From Clostridia bacterium (GTDB lineage Bacteria; Bacillota; Clostridia; Oscillospirales; Acutalibacteraceae): a stretch of 64,000 bases of DNA. The translations under genes and the position numbers were made by a program. This document shows positions 20,141 through 27,812 of the stretch, in pieces. Position 1 is the stretch's first letter. Each line of letters begins with the position of its first letter. The stretch covers positions 1-64,000 of the forward strand of contig JAFVSK010000012.1 of NCBI GenBank assembly GCA_017503785.1, read 5' to 3'. The notes beneath the pieces are model-generated. The model ran no database searches, had not been told where the DNA came from, and saw only the letters and a program-made list of their open reading frames with translations.

Positions 20141-21541
20141 ATGCCGGAGTTACCGTTTATTCCCGAAACCATTACCGTCCATTTAGGGACACCCGACTCA
20201 AACGCTGCCAACGTTACCGTCCCCTTCTCCGAATACATTAAGAACGTTGCTTCCAGTGAGATCTATCCCACGTGGCCCATAAGCGCGCTGCGAGCCAACA
20301 TTTTGTCGCAGATCTCGTTTGCACTTAACCGTGTGTATACCGAATGGTATCCCAGCCGCGGCTATAATTTCGATATCACCAACGCCACGCAATTTGATCA
20401 ATCCTACGTTCAAAACCGCGATATTTTTGAGAATATCAGTCAACTTGTGGACGAGATCTTTAACGATTACGTGCGCCGTGAAGGCAGTGTTGAGCCCTAT
20501 TTCACACAGTACTGCAACGGAACCACCTCCACCTGTGACGGTTTATCGCAGTGGGGCACCGTCACCCTGGCAGAGCAAGGCTTAAACTCCGTTGAGATCC
20601 TGCAAAACTATTTTGGGAACGACATTCAGATCGTTAACGATGCGCCCGTTGCCAACAACCAGCCCTCATATCCCGGTACACCGTTGCGATTGGGCGATAC
20701 CGGCAACGACGTATTGCGCAAGCAAATTCAGCTCAACCGCATTTCACGCAACTATCCCGCTATTCCTAAAATTGCCACGGTAGACGGTGTTTTCGGTCCT
20801 TCCACCGAGGCGGCTACACGAGCCTTTCAGCGTATTTTCAATCTTGTTGAGGATGGCATTATCGGCAAGGAAACGTGGTATCGCATCACCTTTTTATACA
20901 ATAGTGTTAAGCGGTTAGCCGAGTTGGATTCCGAGGGCATCTCCCTGGAGGACGTTCGCAAGCAGTTTGTCGATCTACTGCAGGAGGGGGACAGCGGTGA
21001 CGATGTGCGTGTGATTCAATACTTTTTAGCTGTGGTCGGAAATTTCTACGACACTGTGCCGCCCATTCCCGTTACGGGAACCTTTGATGCCGCCACCGCT
21101 AACGCGGTACGTGCATTTCAACGCACGGTGGGACTTCCCGAAGACGGCATCGTGGGAGAGCAAACCTGGGAAGAATTGCACCGTGCCTACCGCGGTATTA
21201 TTGACACGCTGGAGCTACCCGAAAACCGTGTAGCGCCCTACCCCGGCGACCCTTTAGTACCGGGAAGCAGCGGTGAATACGTGGTATTTTTACAACAATA
21301 TCTGGCGTTGATTTCGGGAGCATATCCGTCGATTCCCACGGTAGAGGTAACGGGGCAATTTGACGAACAAACACGAACTGCCGTGGAAGCGTTTCAGCGC
21401 GAATTTGGGCTGTCACCGAACGGTGTGGTCGGGCCGATCACCTGGAATCGCATTGCAAGCTTATACGAAGATCTGGCCGTGGGAATGGAGAAGCAAACCG
21501 GACAAAATCCCGGGTACGTTTTACAGGAGGAATCGGTATGA
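20141..21541 (+). CDS. SpoIID-like protein with three peptidoglycan-binding domains
   Basis: 466 aa, start set by AAAGGAGG before the ATG at 20141. Residues 1-180 resemble a SpoIID/LytB-type amidase-enhancer region (VASSEIYPTWPISALRAN, then FTQYCNGTTSTCDGLSQWGT). Three PG_binding_1 domains follow, at about 185-270, 285-370 and 380-455, each with a GD/GSSG.V..LQ start and a DG.(I/V)G..TW end. No signal peptide is visible. By content a cortex- or wall-remodelling protein. The next gene overlaps by 4 nt. Confidence 0.82.
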   Translation: MPELPFIPETITVHLGTPDSNAANVTVPFSEYIKNVASSEIYPTWPISALRANILSQISFALNRVYTEWYPSRGYNFDITNATQFDQSYVQNRDIFENISQLVDEIFNDYVRREGSVEPYFTQYCNGTTSTCDGLSQWGTVTLAEQGLNSVEILQNYFGNDIQIVNDAPVANNQPSYPGTPLRLGDTGNDVLRKQIQLNRISRNYPAIPKIATVDGVFGPSTEAATRAFQRIFNLVEDGIIGKETWYRITFLYNSVKRLAELDSEGISLEDVRKQFVDLLQEGDSGDDVRVIQYFLAVVGNFYDTVPPIPVTGTFDAATANAVRAFQRTVGLPEDGIVGEQTWEELHRAYRGIIDTLELPENRVAPYPGDPLVPGSSGEYVVFLQQYLALISGAYPSIPTVEVTGQFDEQTRTAVEAFQREFGLSPNGVVGPITWNRIASLYEDLAVGMEKQTGQNPGYVLQEESV

Positions 21542-22038
21542 CCTATACAGAATGGCAGCAAGGCGATCACGTTCGCGAGCTTCAGGAATACTTACGCGCA
21601 CTGGCACTGACAGACAACAACCACCGCGAGCTGGCTGTGGACGGCATTTACGGTCCGAAAACTACCGAAGCGGTTTCGCAATTTCAAGCAGCAAACGGCT
21701 TGGCCGTTACCGGAAAAGCCGACAGCGACACCTGGGAGCGCTTGGTTGCAGATTATCTGGATGCACTGACGTTGCTTTCGGAAGCGGTACCCGTGAAGGT
21801 GTTTCCGCAGCCTCAGTACGTTATTCGATACGGTGACAAGGGCAATTTGATCTATATTTTACAAGCCGTGCTAAACACACTGAGTGATGCCGCCGAGGCC
21901 ATTTTGGTCAGCGGCGAATACGACCGTGCTACCGAACAGCGTGTTAAGGACTTACAGCAACTCGGCGGATTCCCCGAAACCGGTGAGGTGGACCGCGCCT
22001 TTTGGGATCATCTGGCTATGCGGTACAACTATGCGTAA
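21538..22038 (+). CDS. Peptidoglycan-binding protein, two PG_binding_1 domains
   Basis: 166 aa. Domain 1 (about 7-78: QGDHVRELQEYL ... VDGIYGPKTTEAVSQFQ) is canonical; domain 2 (about 98-163) is more divergent (YGDKGNLIYILQ ... VSGEYDRATEQRV). No catalytic part and no signal peptide. Overlaps both neighbours (4 nt upstream, 8 nt downstream), so probably translated from the same message as the SpoIID-like and SpoVB-like proteins. Confidence 0.8.
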   Translation: MTYTEWQQGDHVRELQEYLRALALTDNNHRELAVDGIYGPKTTEAVSQFQAANGLAVTGKADSDTWERLVADYLDALTLLSEAVPVKVFPQPQYVIRYGDKGNLIYILQAVLNTLSDAAEAILVSGEYDRATEQRVKDLQQLGGFPETGEVDRAFWDHLAMRYNYA

Positions 22039-23572
22039 GCGCGTTTCGATATTTGTAAAAAACGCCGCCATACTAACGGTCACCTCGCTCATTTTACGCA
22101 CCGTGGGTATGTTCTTTCGCGTGTATATGTCGGGCAAGATCGGCGCCGAAGGAATGGGACTGTATCAATTGGTATTTTCCATTTACGTGTTGGGTGCCAC
22201 CTTTGCCACCTCCGGCATTTCCACCGCCGTTACACGCCTGACAGCCGACGAACTGGTGCGCGGCACGGCGCAATCGGTACGGCGCATCCTGCGGCGTTCG
22301 GTTCTGTTGAGCCTCATCATCGGTCTGGCTTCCACCCTGCTCATCTACACGGGTGCCGAGCTCATCAGCGCCTACTGGATCAAGGATATGCGTGCGGTTC
22401 CCGCGCTGAAGATGCTGTCCTTCAGCCTGCCGTCGATGGGCGTATCCTCCTGCCTGCGCGGCTACTTTGTTGCACGGCGGCAAGTAACGGTGAATTCGCG
22501 GGCACAGCTGCTGGAGCAAGCCATCCGCATCGCCGTGGTCGTGTTACTCATCAATCGCTTTGCCGCACAGGGTCTGGCGATGGCGTGTCTGGCGGTAATG
22601 ATCGGCGACACCGTGGCAGAATGGATGGCATGCTTGTGCTTATATGCAGGTTATTTACGCGACCGACGGCGCGTGAGCGAGGAACTGTGCGAACGAAACG
22701 TTCCGGGAATGAGTGCCGTTATCAAGCGCGTATTGGCCATTGCCGTACCCATCACAACAGGGCGCTACGTAAACACCATCCTTCGCACGATTGAAAATAT
22801 TTTGGTGCCCAACCGCATTGCCGCCTACTGCGGATCACAGGAGCGGGGGCTTTCGGCCTTCGGCGCGCTGAAAGGTATGGCACTGCCACTCATTTTCTTC
22901 CCTGCCTCGTTTTTGTCGGCCATGTCGACTCTGCTCATCCCCGAGATCTCCTCGGCTAACGCCTTACATCAGCAACGAACCATTCACAACGCCGTGGGGA
23001 AAGCGCTGCGCATTACGTTATTCAGTTCCATACTGATCGGGACGGTGTTTTTGGTATTCTCAAATGAGCTGGGACTGCTGTTTTACGGCAACCGTGAAGT
23101 GGGTATATATCTGCGTGTATTAGCACCGCTGACCCCCATTATGTACACGGAAAGCATCGTTGACGGCATTTTGAAGGGATTAAATCAACAGAACAGCTCG
23201 CTCGTGTATAGTGTAACCGACTCCTCGTTGCGTATCGTACTTATCGTATTGTTGGTACCGCGATTGGGCATGGGCGGATTCCTGGCGATCATGGTATTCA
23301 GCAATCTGCTGACCTCGTTTTTAAACGTGCACCGTCTTATTAAGGTGACAGGCCTTACTGTTCCTTGGGAGCGTTGGGCTCTTCGACCGTTGTTGGGAGC
23401 AATGCTGGCGGCGGCGGTATCCCTTTTTATTACCCATTTACCGTTTTTATCGGCTCTGCCGGGTATAGTGTTAACTGTTCTGGGTATCCTGTCCTTATGC
23501 GGCACTTACCTTGTGTTGATGCTGCTGATGGGATGTATCAGCCGTTCTGAGCTGCGTAAAACGGTTGCTTGA
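22031..23572 (+). CDS. SpoVB/MurJ-like polysaccharide or lipid II flippase
   Basis: 513-aa integral membrane protein with about 14 hydrophobic helices, of the MOP superfamily branch that includes SpoVB and MurJ. Starts MRKRVSIFVKNAAIL with the family-typical VSLILRTVGMFFRVYMSGKIGAEGMGLYQ-like first helices (residues 17-46). The frame is open further upstream but the ATG at 22031 gives the expected N-terminus. It follows two peptidoglycan-binding genes, so a role in spore or vegetative wall synthesis is likely. Confidence 0.85.
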   Translation: MRKRVSIFVKNAAILTVTSLILRTVGMFFRVYMSGKIGAEGMGLYQLVFSIYVLGATFATSGISTAVTRLTADELVRGTAQSVRRILRRSVLLSLIIGLASTLLIYTGAELISAYWIKDMRAVPALKMLSFSLPSMGVSSCLRGYFVARRQVTVNSRAQLLEQAIRIAVVVLLINRFAAQGLAMACLAVMIGDTVAEWMACLCLYAGYLRDRRRVSEELCERNVPGMSAVIKRVLAIAVPITTGRYVNTILRTIENILVPNRIAAYCGSQERGLSAFGALKGMALPLIFFPASFLSAMSTLLIPEISSANALHQQRTIHNAVGKALRITLFSSILIGTVFLVFSNELGLLFYGNREVGIYLRVLAPLTPIMYTESIVDGILKGLNQQNSSLVYSVTDSSLRIVLIVLLVPRLGMGGFLAIMVFSNLLTSFLNVHRLIKVTGLTVPWERWALRPLLGAMLAAAVSLFITHLPFLSALPGIVLTVLGILSLCGTYLVLMLLMGCISRSELRKTVA

Positions 23573-23602
23573 AAAAAAGATAAATTTTTTTGAAAATTTT
23601 AC

Positions 23603-23631
23603 TTGACAAGTGCCGGATGATAGTGTATTAT
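23603..23631 (+). promoter_or_regulatory. Promoter of the tRNA cluster
   Basis: TTGACA (23603-23608), 17-nt spacer, TATTAT (23626-23631), 19 nt before tRNA-Lys. Confidence 0.8.
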
Positions 23632-23649
23632 AGTCAAGCAGTTTGAAAC

Positions 23650-23725
23650 GCACCATTAGCTCAGTTGGTAGAGCACCTGACTCTTAATCAGGGTGTCCAG
23701 GGTTCGAGTCCCTGATGGTGTACCA
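23650..23725 (+). tRNA. tRNA-Lys (CTT)
   Basis: Full cloverleaf: 7-bp acceptor with G1-U72, D arm with AGCTCAGTTGGTAGAG, anticodon loop CTCTTAA, T arm GGTTCGAGTCC, and encoded CCA. First of three tRNAs on one transcript. Confidence 0.96.
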
Positions 23726-23728
23726 TCC

Positions 23729-23804
23729 GGCCCGTTGGTCAAGTGGCCTAAGACTCCGGCCTCTCACGCCGGCAACACGAGTTCGAATCTCGTACGGGTC
23801 ACCA
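23729..23804 (+). tRNA. tRNA-Glu (CTC)
   Basis: Acceptor GGCCCGT / ACGGGTC, D arm TGGTCAAGTGGCCTAAGA typical of tRNA-Glu, anticodon CTC in CCTCTCACG, T arm AGTTCGAATCT, encoded CCA. Only 3 nt after tRNA-Lys. Confidence 0.95.
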
Positions 23805-23832
23805 CCGTGAGGAGCCGCCTCCTCACAGATAT

Positions 23833-23908
23833 TCCTCCATAGCTCAGTCGGTAGAGCACGCGGCTGTTAACCGCGGTGTCGTTGGTTCGAGTCCAACTGG
23901 AGGAGCCA
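23833..23908 (+). tRNA. tRNA-Asn (GTT)
   Basis: Acceptor TCCTCCA / TGGAGGA, D arm AGCTCAGTCGGTAGAG, anticodon GTT in the CTGTTAA loop, T arm GGTTCGAGTCC, encoded CCA. Its last bases are the start of a 60-bp direct repeat that bounds the following island. Confidence 0.96.
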
Positions 23909-23962
23909 AAAAAACAAGGATCGCCTTTCGGCGGTCCTTGTTTTTTTAGTTTTGTTAGCTGT
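23903..23962 (+). repeat. Direct repeat copy 1 at tRNA-Asn 3' end, including terminator
   Basis: 60-bp block that begins with the last bases of tRNA-Asn, contains the hairpin ACAAGGATCGCC ... GGCGGTCCTTGT with a seven-T tract, and ends GTTAGCTGT. It matches 26860-26919 at 58 of 60 positions by my count. It also acts as the tRNA operon terminator. Confidence 0.92.
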
Positions 23963-24185
23963 ACCCAAATCGACGCCCGTGTTAACAGCCGCGTGGCGGC
24001 TGTTAACTGCAACGCTTGCGAGCGCCGCCGGTGGCGGATGCAGCGAGCAAGGGTTGGCGCCGCGGTCGGCGATCAACGATTTAGGGCAAAATTTTTGACC
24101 TTTTGTTTTTTGCAACCTTTTCCGAACCTTATGGGCTTGAACCCGCGACATTTTATAATGAACTCAACTGAGCCTACGCTACGTT
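23963..24185. other. Non-coding stretch between tRNA operon and araC-like gene, with palindromes
   Basis: No credible gene. It contains the palindrome at 23981-24007, a GC-rich hairpin CCGCC-GGT-GGCGG near 24017-24033, and a tRNA T-arm-like string on the minus strand near 24130. The 5' half is G+C rich and the 3' half A+T rich, as expected at a junction with inserted DNA. Confidence 0.6.
23981..24007. repeat. Perfect 12-bp palindrome sharing the tRNA-Asn anticodon-arm 12-mer
   Basis: GTTAACAGCCGC - GTG - GCGGCTGTTAAC. The right arm is identical to 23860-23871, the anticodon stem-loop of the tRNA-Asn gene 110 bp upstream. It may be a remnant of an attachment site or a tRNA fragment copied in. 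Confidence 0.75.
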
Positions 24186-25025
24186 TTATTGTTTTTTGAT
24201 TTTTCTGTAAAGAAGCGGGGAAAGGCCAATTTTTTGTTTGAAGACATTGGAAAAATAATTGGAATCGTTGAATCCAACAGAAAAAGAAATTTGTGTGACG
24301 TTTAAATTGGAATACTCCAATAATTGTTTGGCATAATTTAAGCGAATATCGGTTAAATATTCACGAAAGCTTTTACCCGTATAGCTTTTGAAGCTATGAC
24401 TGAAATAGGATTTGCTGCACGAAAATTTTTTGCATATCAGATCCGTTGTGAGATCTATAGAATAATGTCGTTGAATATAGTGACATATTGCCTCATTTAA
24501 GGAAGCGGCTTGCGGGTCTTTTATTTCCTTTAGATAAGCAAGCTCAAGCATTTTGCAAAGTGGAAGAATAAGCGTGTCTATTCTTTTTTTGTCTGGAATA
24601 TTTGCTTTGAGCTTATTATATTCTCTTGAAACAGAATCCAAATTGCAATCGAAATGTTCGGAAACGAAAGAAATATATTGCTCTTTGTTATCACAAGCGT
24701 AACCGCTTACTGAAATAAAGCCGATTATGCTTTCTTTGTTGTGCAACAGATAAATATATTCTTTGACTCCTGCATAACAAATGTCGCAAAAGCTTTCGTT
24801 TGTTTGGCAGCATTGATTGAAAACTTTCTTTTGCTGTGATACACATTCCTTGTGACCGTTTGGTAACGATTTTATGTAGGAGCAATAGGAATTATCATGA
24901 ATATTAAAGTTCATCAGTGTGCTTCCTGTAATCAGTGTTTCGTCCTGAAAAGGGTGCAATGATACAGAAAGTCCGCAATCTTTAATAAGATATAAAATAT
25001 AATTTTGAATAATTTTTATTTCCAT
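24186..25025 (-). CDS. AraC-family regulator with PocR-type sensory domain
   Basis: 279 aa. The N-terminal part (1-165) has spaced cysteines and the C..CYAG signature of a PocR ligand-binding domain (SFCDICYAGVKEYIYL near 91). The C-terminal 100 residues are an AraC HTH with ICKKFSCSKSYFSHSFK and ISFSVGFNDSNYFSNVFKQ. Clearly more A+T rich than the genes around the island. Divergent from the FAD oxidoreductase, which it most likely controls. Confidence 0.88.
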   Translation of the reverse strand: MEIKIIQNYILYLIKDCGLSVSLHPFQDETLITGSTLMNFNIHDNSYCSYIKSLPNGHKECVSQQKKVFNQCCQTNESFCDICYAGVKEYIYLLHNKESIIGFISVSGYACDNKEQYISFVSEHFDCNLDSVSREYNKLKANIPDKKRIDTLILPLCKMLELAYLKEIKDPQAASLNEAICHYIQRHYSIDLTTDLICKKFSCSKSYFSHSFKSYTGKSFREYLTDIRLNYAKQLLEYSNLNVTQISFSVGFNDSNYFSNVFKQKIGLSPLLYRKIKKQ

Positions 25026-25144
25026 AAATCCTCTATTTGCTTGTTTTTATATAAAACAAGCAGTTAATTATAGGTTATTTCTTTGGTTTTGTGCTATTGT
25101 TATATCATAAAGTATAGAAAATAGCAATAGGAGTGAGTAGTTAT

Positions 25145-26833
25145 ATGAGAAATAAAAATTATCAAACGGATTTGTGTGTTGTTGGTGGTGGTATGGCGGG
25201 ACTTTGCTGCGCGATTGCGGCTGCACGACACGGTATCAAGGTGATTTTAGTGCAGGATCGTCCTGTGCTTGGTGGAAACGCATCAAGCGAGATTAGAATG
25301 TGGATCGGCGGTGCGCACGGCAAGGACAATCGTGAGGGAGGAATTATTGAGGAAATCTTTCTTGAAAATTTTCATCAAAATCCGTCACTGAAATATCCGA
25401 TTTGGGATAGTGTGCTGTATGAAAAAGCGAAAGCCGAGGAAAATCTAACGCTTCTCTTGAACACAAGTTGCTTGGACGCCACAATGGACAGAAATCGGAT
25501 CGTCAGCATCAAGGCTTGGCAGTCAAACGCAGAGACTTTTCATACCATATCTGCAACCTATTTTGCCGATTGCTCGGGCGATTCCATCTTGGCTCCGTTG
25601 AGCGGAGCTAAGTATATGTACGGTCGAGAAGCGAAATCCGATTTTGGCGAAACGATCCCACCGGATGTAGCTGATAAAAAGACTATGGGTATGAGTTGTC
25701 TGTTCCAAATTCGCGAAACCGATCATAAGGTGGATTTTATTCCACCATCGTGGGCATATCGGTATGAGTCGGACGCGGAGCTACCCTATAAAGATCACGA
25801 TAAAAGTAACAACTTTTGGTGGATCGAGCTTGGCGGCGAATGGGATTGCATCCATGATACCGACAGATGCCGTGATGAATTGCTTAAAATATGCTATGGT
25901 GTGTGGGATCACATGAAAAATCACGGGGATCATGGTGTAGATAATTGGGAGCTCGAGTGGATAGGCTTTCTGCCCGGAAAACGTGAAAGCCGTCGCTACA
26001 TCGGCAAATATATTGTCACGCAAAACGATGTTGAGGCCGAGGGAAGATTTGACGATATCGTAGCATATGCGGGCTGGTCTATGGATGATCATTTTCCGGA
26101 GGGATTCTATTACACAAAGGGGCATCCGACAATCTATCATCCCGCTCCTCAGCCATGGGGACTTCCGTTTAGATGCATGATATCGGAGAACATTGAAAAT
26201 CTTGTTTTTGCGGGAAGAAATATCAGTGTTACTCACGCTGCGCTTTCTTCGTCTCGTGTGATGGCGACCTGTGCGATTCTTGGTCAGGCACTTGGTACCG
26301 CGGTAGCTCAAGCGATCAAAAGCAACTGTACAATTGAAAATGTGGATATCGGCGTGCTTCAACAAACTCTCATGGCTGATGATTGTTATATTCCTTGGCA
26401 CGAGAGAGAAGTACCGATGACGACACGGCAGGCAAAATGCAACGCTGAAGTAATTAGAAACGGTAAGGATCGCGGTGAAGAAAATCTTTGGACAGGAAAA
26501 ACAGGAGATTTTATTGAATATACCTTTGACAAAGACACCGATATTTCCAAAATACGCCTTGTTTTCGACAACGATATGAATCGGAAATATCACAATATGC
26601 CTTGCAATTATCCGCTGGTTCAGACGAAATTCAAGCTTCCCGAGACACTGATTAAGGAATACAGGCTTGAGGGGGAGAGCTTTGATGGTGAACGGTTTAC
26701 GATTTGCGTTTCAGATAATCATCAACGGTTCGTACGGCATTCTGTAAATTGGAAGATCAAAAAAATACGGTTCATTCCGATCTCGACACACGGGTGCAAA
26801 ATGTTTCGCTTGTTTGATTTTGAAATAATGTGA
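25145..26833 (+). CDS. FAD-dependent oxidoreductase (FAD_oxidored family)
   Basis: 562 aa from the ATG at 25145, chosen because AATAGGAGTGAG lies about 8 nt ahead; a GTG four codons upstream is inside that ribosome binding site. Residues 7-40 form a dinucleotide-binding fold (DLCVVGGGMAGLCCAIAAA), then GGNASSEIRMWIGGAHG, family-typical. The FAD domain runs to about residue 410 (ISVTHAALSSSRVMATCA), followed by a 140-residue beta-rich tail like a carbohydrate-binding or discoidin-type module. Substrate unknown; an oxidised sugar or related compound is a guess. Base use differs from the flanks. Confidence 0.85.
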   Translation: MRNKNYQTDLCVVGGGMAGLCCAIAAARHGIKVILVQDRPVLGGNASSEIRMWIGGAHGKDNREGGIIEEIFLENFHQNPSLKYPIWDSVLYEKAKAEENLTLLLNTSCLDATMDRNRIVSIKAWQSNAETFHTISATYFADCSGDSILAPLSGAKYMYGREAKSDFGETIPPDVADKKTMGMSCLFQIRETDHKVDFIPPSWAYRYESDAELPYKDHDKSNNFWWIELGGEWDCIHDTDRCRDELLKICYGVWDHMKNHGDHGVDNWELEWIGFLPGKRESRRYIGKYIVTQNDVEAEGRFDDIVAYAGWSMDDHFPEGFYYTKGHPTIYHPAPQPWGLPFRCMISENIENLVFAGRNISVTHAALSSSRVMATCAILGQALGTAVAQAIKSNCTIENVDIGVLQQTLMADDCYIPWHEREVPMTTRQAKCNAEVIRNGKDRGEENLWTGKTGDFIEYTFDKDTDISKIRLVFDNDMNRKYHNMPCNYPLVQTKFKLPETLIKEYRLEGESFDGERFTICVSDNHQRFVRHSVNWKIKKIRFIPISTHGCKMFRLFDFEIM

Positions 26834-26859
26834 ATATAGGAGTTGAATTTTTGTACTGC

Positions 26860-26919
26860 GAGCCCCAAAAACAAGGATCGCCTTTCGGCGGTCCTTGTTT
26901 TTTTAGTTTTGTTAGCTGT
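26860..26919 (+). repeat. Direct repeat copy 2, terminator of the FAD oxidoreductase gene
   Basis: Same 60-bp block as 23903-23962, with two mismatches next to its left end. The hairpin plus seven-T tract gives the oxidoreductase gene a terminator. Marks the right border of the island; the next gene resumes the surrounding composition. Confidence 0.92.
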
Positions 26920-26935
26920 TACAAGTTCGTTCCGC

Positions 26936-26964
26936 TTGCACTTCTCTTTTTGATATGCTATACT
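26936..26964 (+). promoter_or_regulatory. SigA-type promoter of the MBL hydrolase gene
   Basis: TTGCAC (26936-26941), 17-nt spacer, TATACT (26959-26964), 41 nt before the start at 27005. Confidence 0.7.
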
Positions 26965-27004
26965 GTTTTACGTGCTTTTTAAGTTATTCACGCGGAGGTG
27001 CTCT

Positions 27005-27778
27005 ATGAACAATCTCACAAAAATTAATGACAACCTTTATCGCTTAACACTGCCGTATCAAGATATTTACACCACGGTATATTTTTTAAAAACCGATAGC
27101 GGCGTTCTGCTGTTTGATGCCGCCAGTTTTCCGGAGGACGTTCCTCAGTATTTTGCTCCGGCGTTGGAGGAATTGGGCATCGACGAAATTAAGTATATTT
27201 TCATCTCGCATAATCACCGCGACCACGCCGGCGCTTTAGAGGCCCTGCTCAAACGCTATCCCTCTGCTACTATCGTATCGCGCAGTCCGCAGCTGAAAGA
27301 AAAATTCGCCGATTACGATTTCTTGATGCCCGAAGACGGTGATCGGTTGTTGGGCGTATTCCAAGTAGTAACCATTCCCGGTCACACGTTGGATGCCGCC
27401 GCTCTGCTGGACACTCGCAGCGGTATTCTCATCAGCGGTGATTGCTTACAGCTGTACGGCATTTTCGGTTCGGGAAAATGGGCAGCCAATATCACGCTGA
27501 TTCCCGAGCATTTGGCTGCATTGGAAAAACTGCGCACGCTGCCCATTCAGCGTATTCTGACCGCCCACGATTATCATCCTCTGGGGTATTCCTATGAAGG
27601 GAAAGAAACGATTGAGGCTGCTTTAAACCACTGTGTAGCGCCGCTGCTCAAGGTGAAAGATTTGATTGCTGCCCACCCCAAATCCAACGACGAGGAAATC
27701 GCCGCCTTGTACAACTCCCCTGCTCTGCCCACACTGGGAGCGCATGTAGTCACTGCCGTACGCAATACGCTTAAATAA
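27005..27778 (+). CDS. Metallo-beta-lactamase-fold hydrolase
   Basis: 257 aa. Zinc motif SHNHRDHAG near residue 70 (HxHxDH variant with Asn-His-Arg), then TIPGHTLDAAALLDT near 132, SGDCLQLYG near 152 and TAHDYHPLGY near 193. GGAGGTG sets the ATG at 27005. Belongs to the broad MBL hydrolase group with no assignable substrate. Followed 35 nt later by the ClC gene. Confidence 0.85.
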   Translation: MNNLTKINDNLYRLTLPYQDIYTTVYFLKTDSGVLLFDAASFPEDVPQYFAPALEELGIDEIKYIFISHNHRDHAGALEALLKRYPSATIVSRSPQLKEKFADYDFLMPEDGDRLLGVFQVVTIPGHTLDAAALLDTRSGILISGDCLQLYGIFGSGKWAANITLIPEHLAALEKLRTLPIQRILTAHDYHPLGYSYEGKETIEAALNHCVAPLLKVKDLIAAHPKSNDEEIAALYNSPALPTLGAHVVTAVRNTLK

Positions 27779-27812
27779 AGCATCTCAAATTTAGGATAAA
27801 GTCGGTATAGTT

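Noticed and set aside
23764-24151. Open frames over the tRNA-Glu and tRNA-Asn genes giving LDSNQR-like peptides
   Set aside because: These are the well-known artefacts of translating tRNA genes and their flanks.
24090-24180. Possible tRNA fragment on the minus strand (GGGTTCAAGCCC with a GCTCAGTTGAG string)
   Set aside because: The T-arm-like stem is only three base pairs, there is no acceptor stem or anticodon arm, and spacing is wrong for a tRNA; at best a remnant.
25781-26593. 270-codon minus-strand frame in the FAD oxidoreductase gene
   Set aside because: Antisense to a continuous family protein; its sequence is basic and motif-free.
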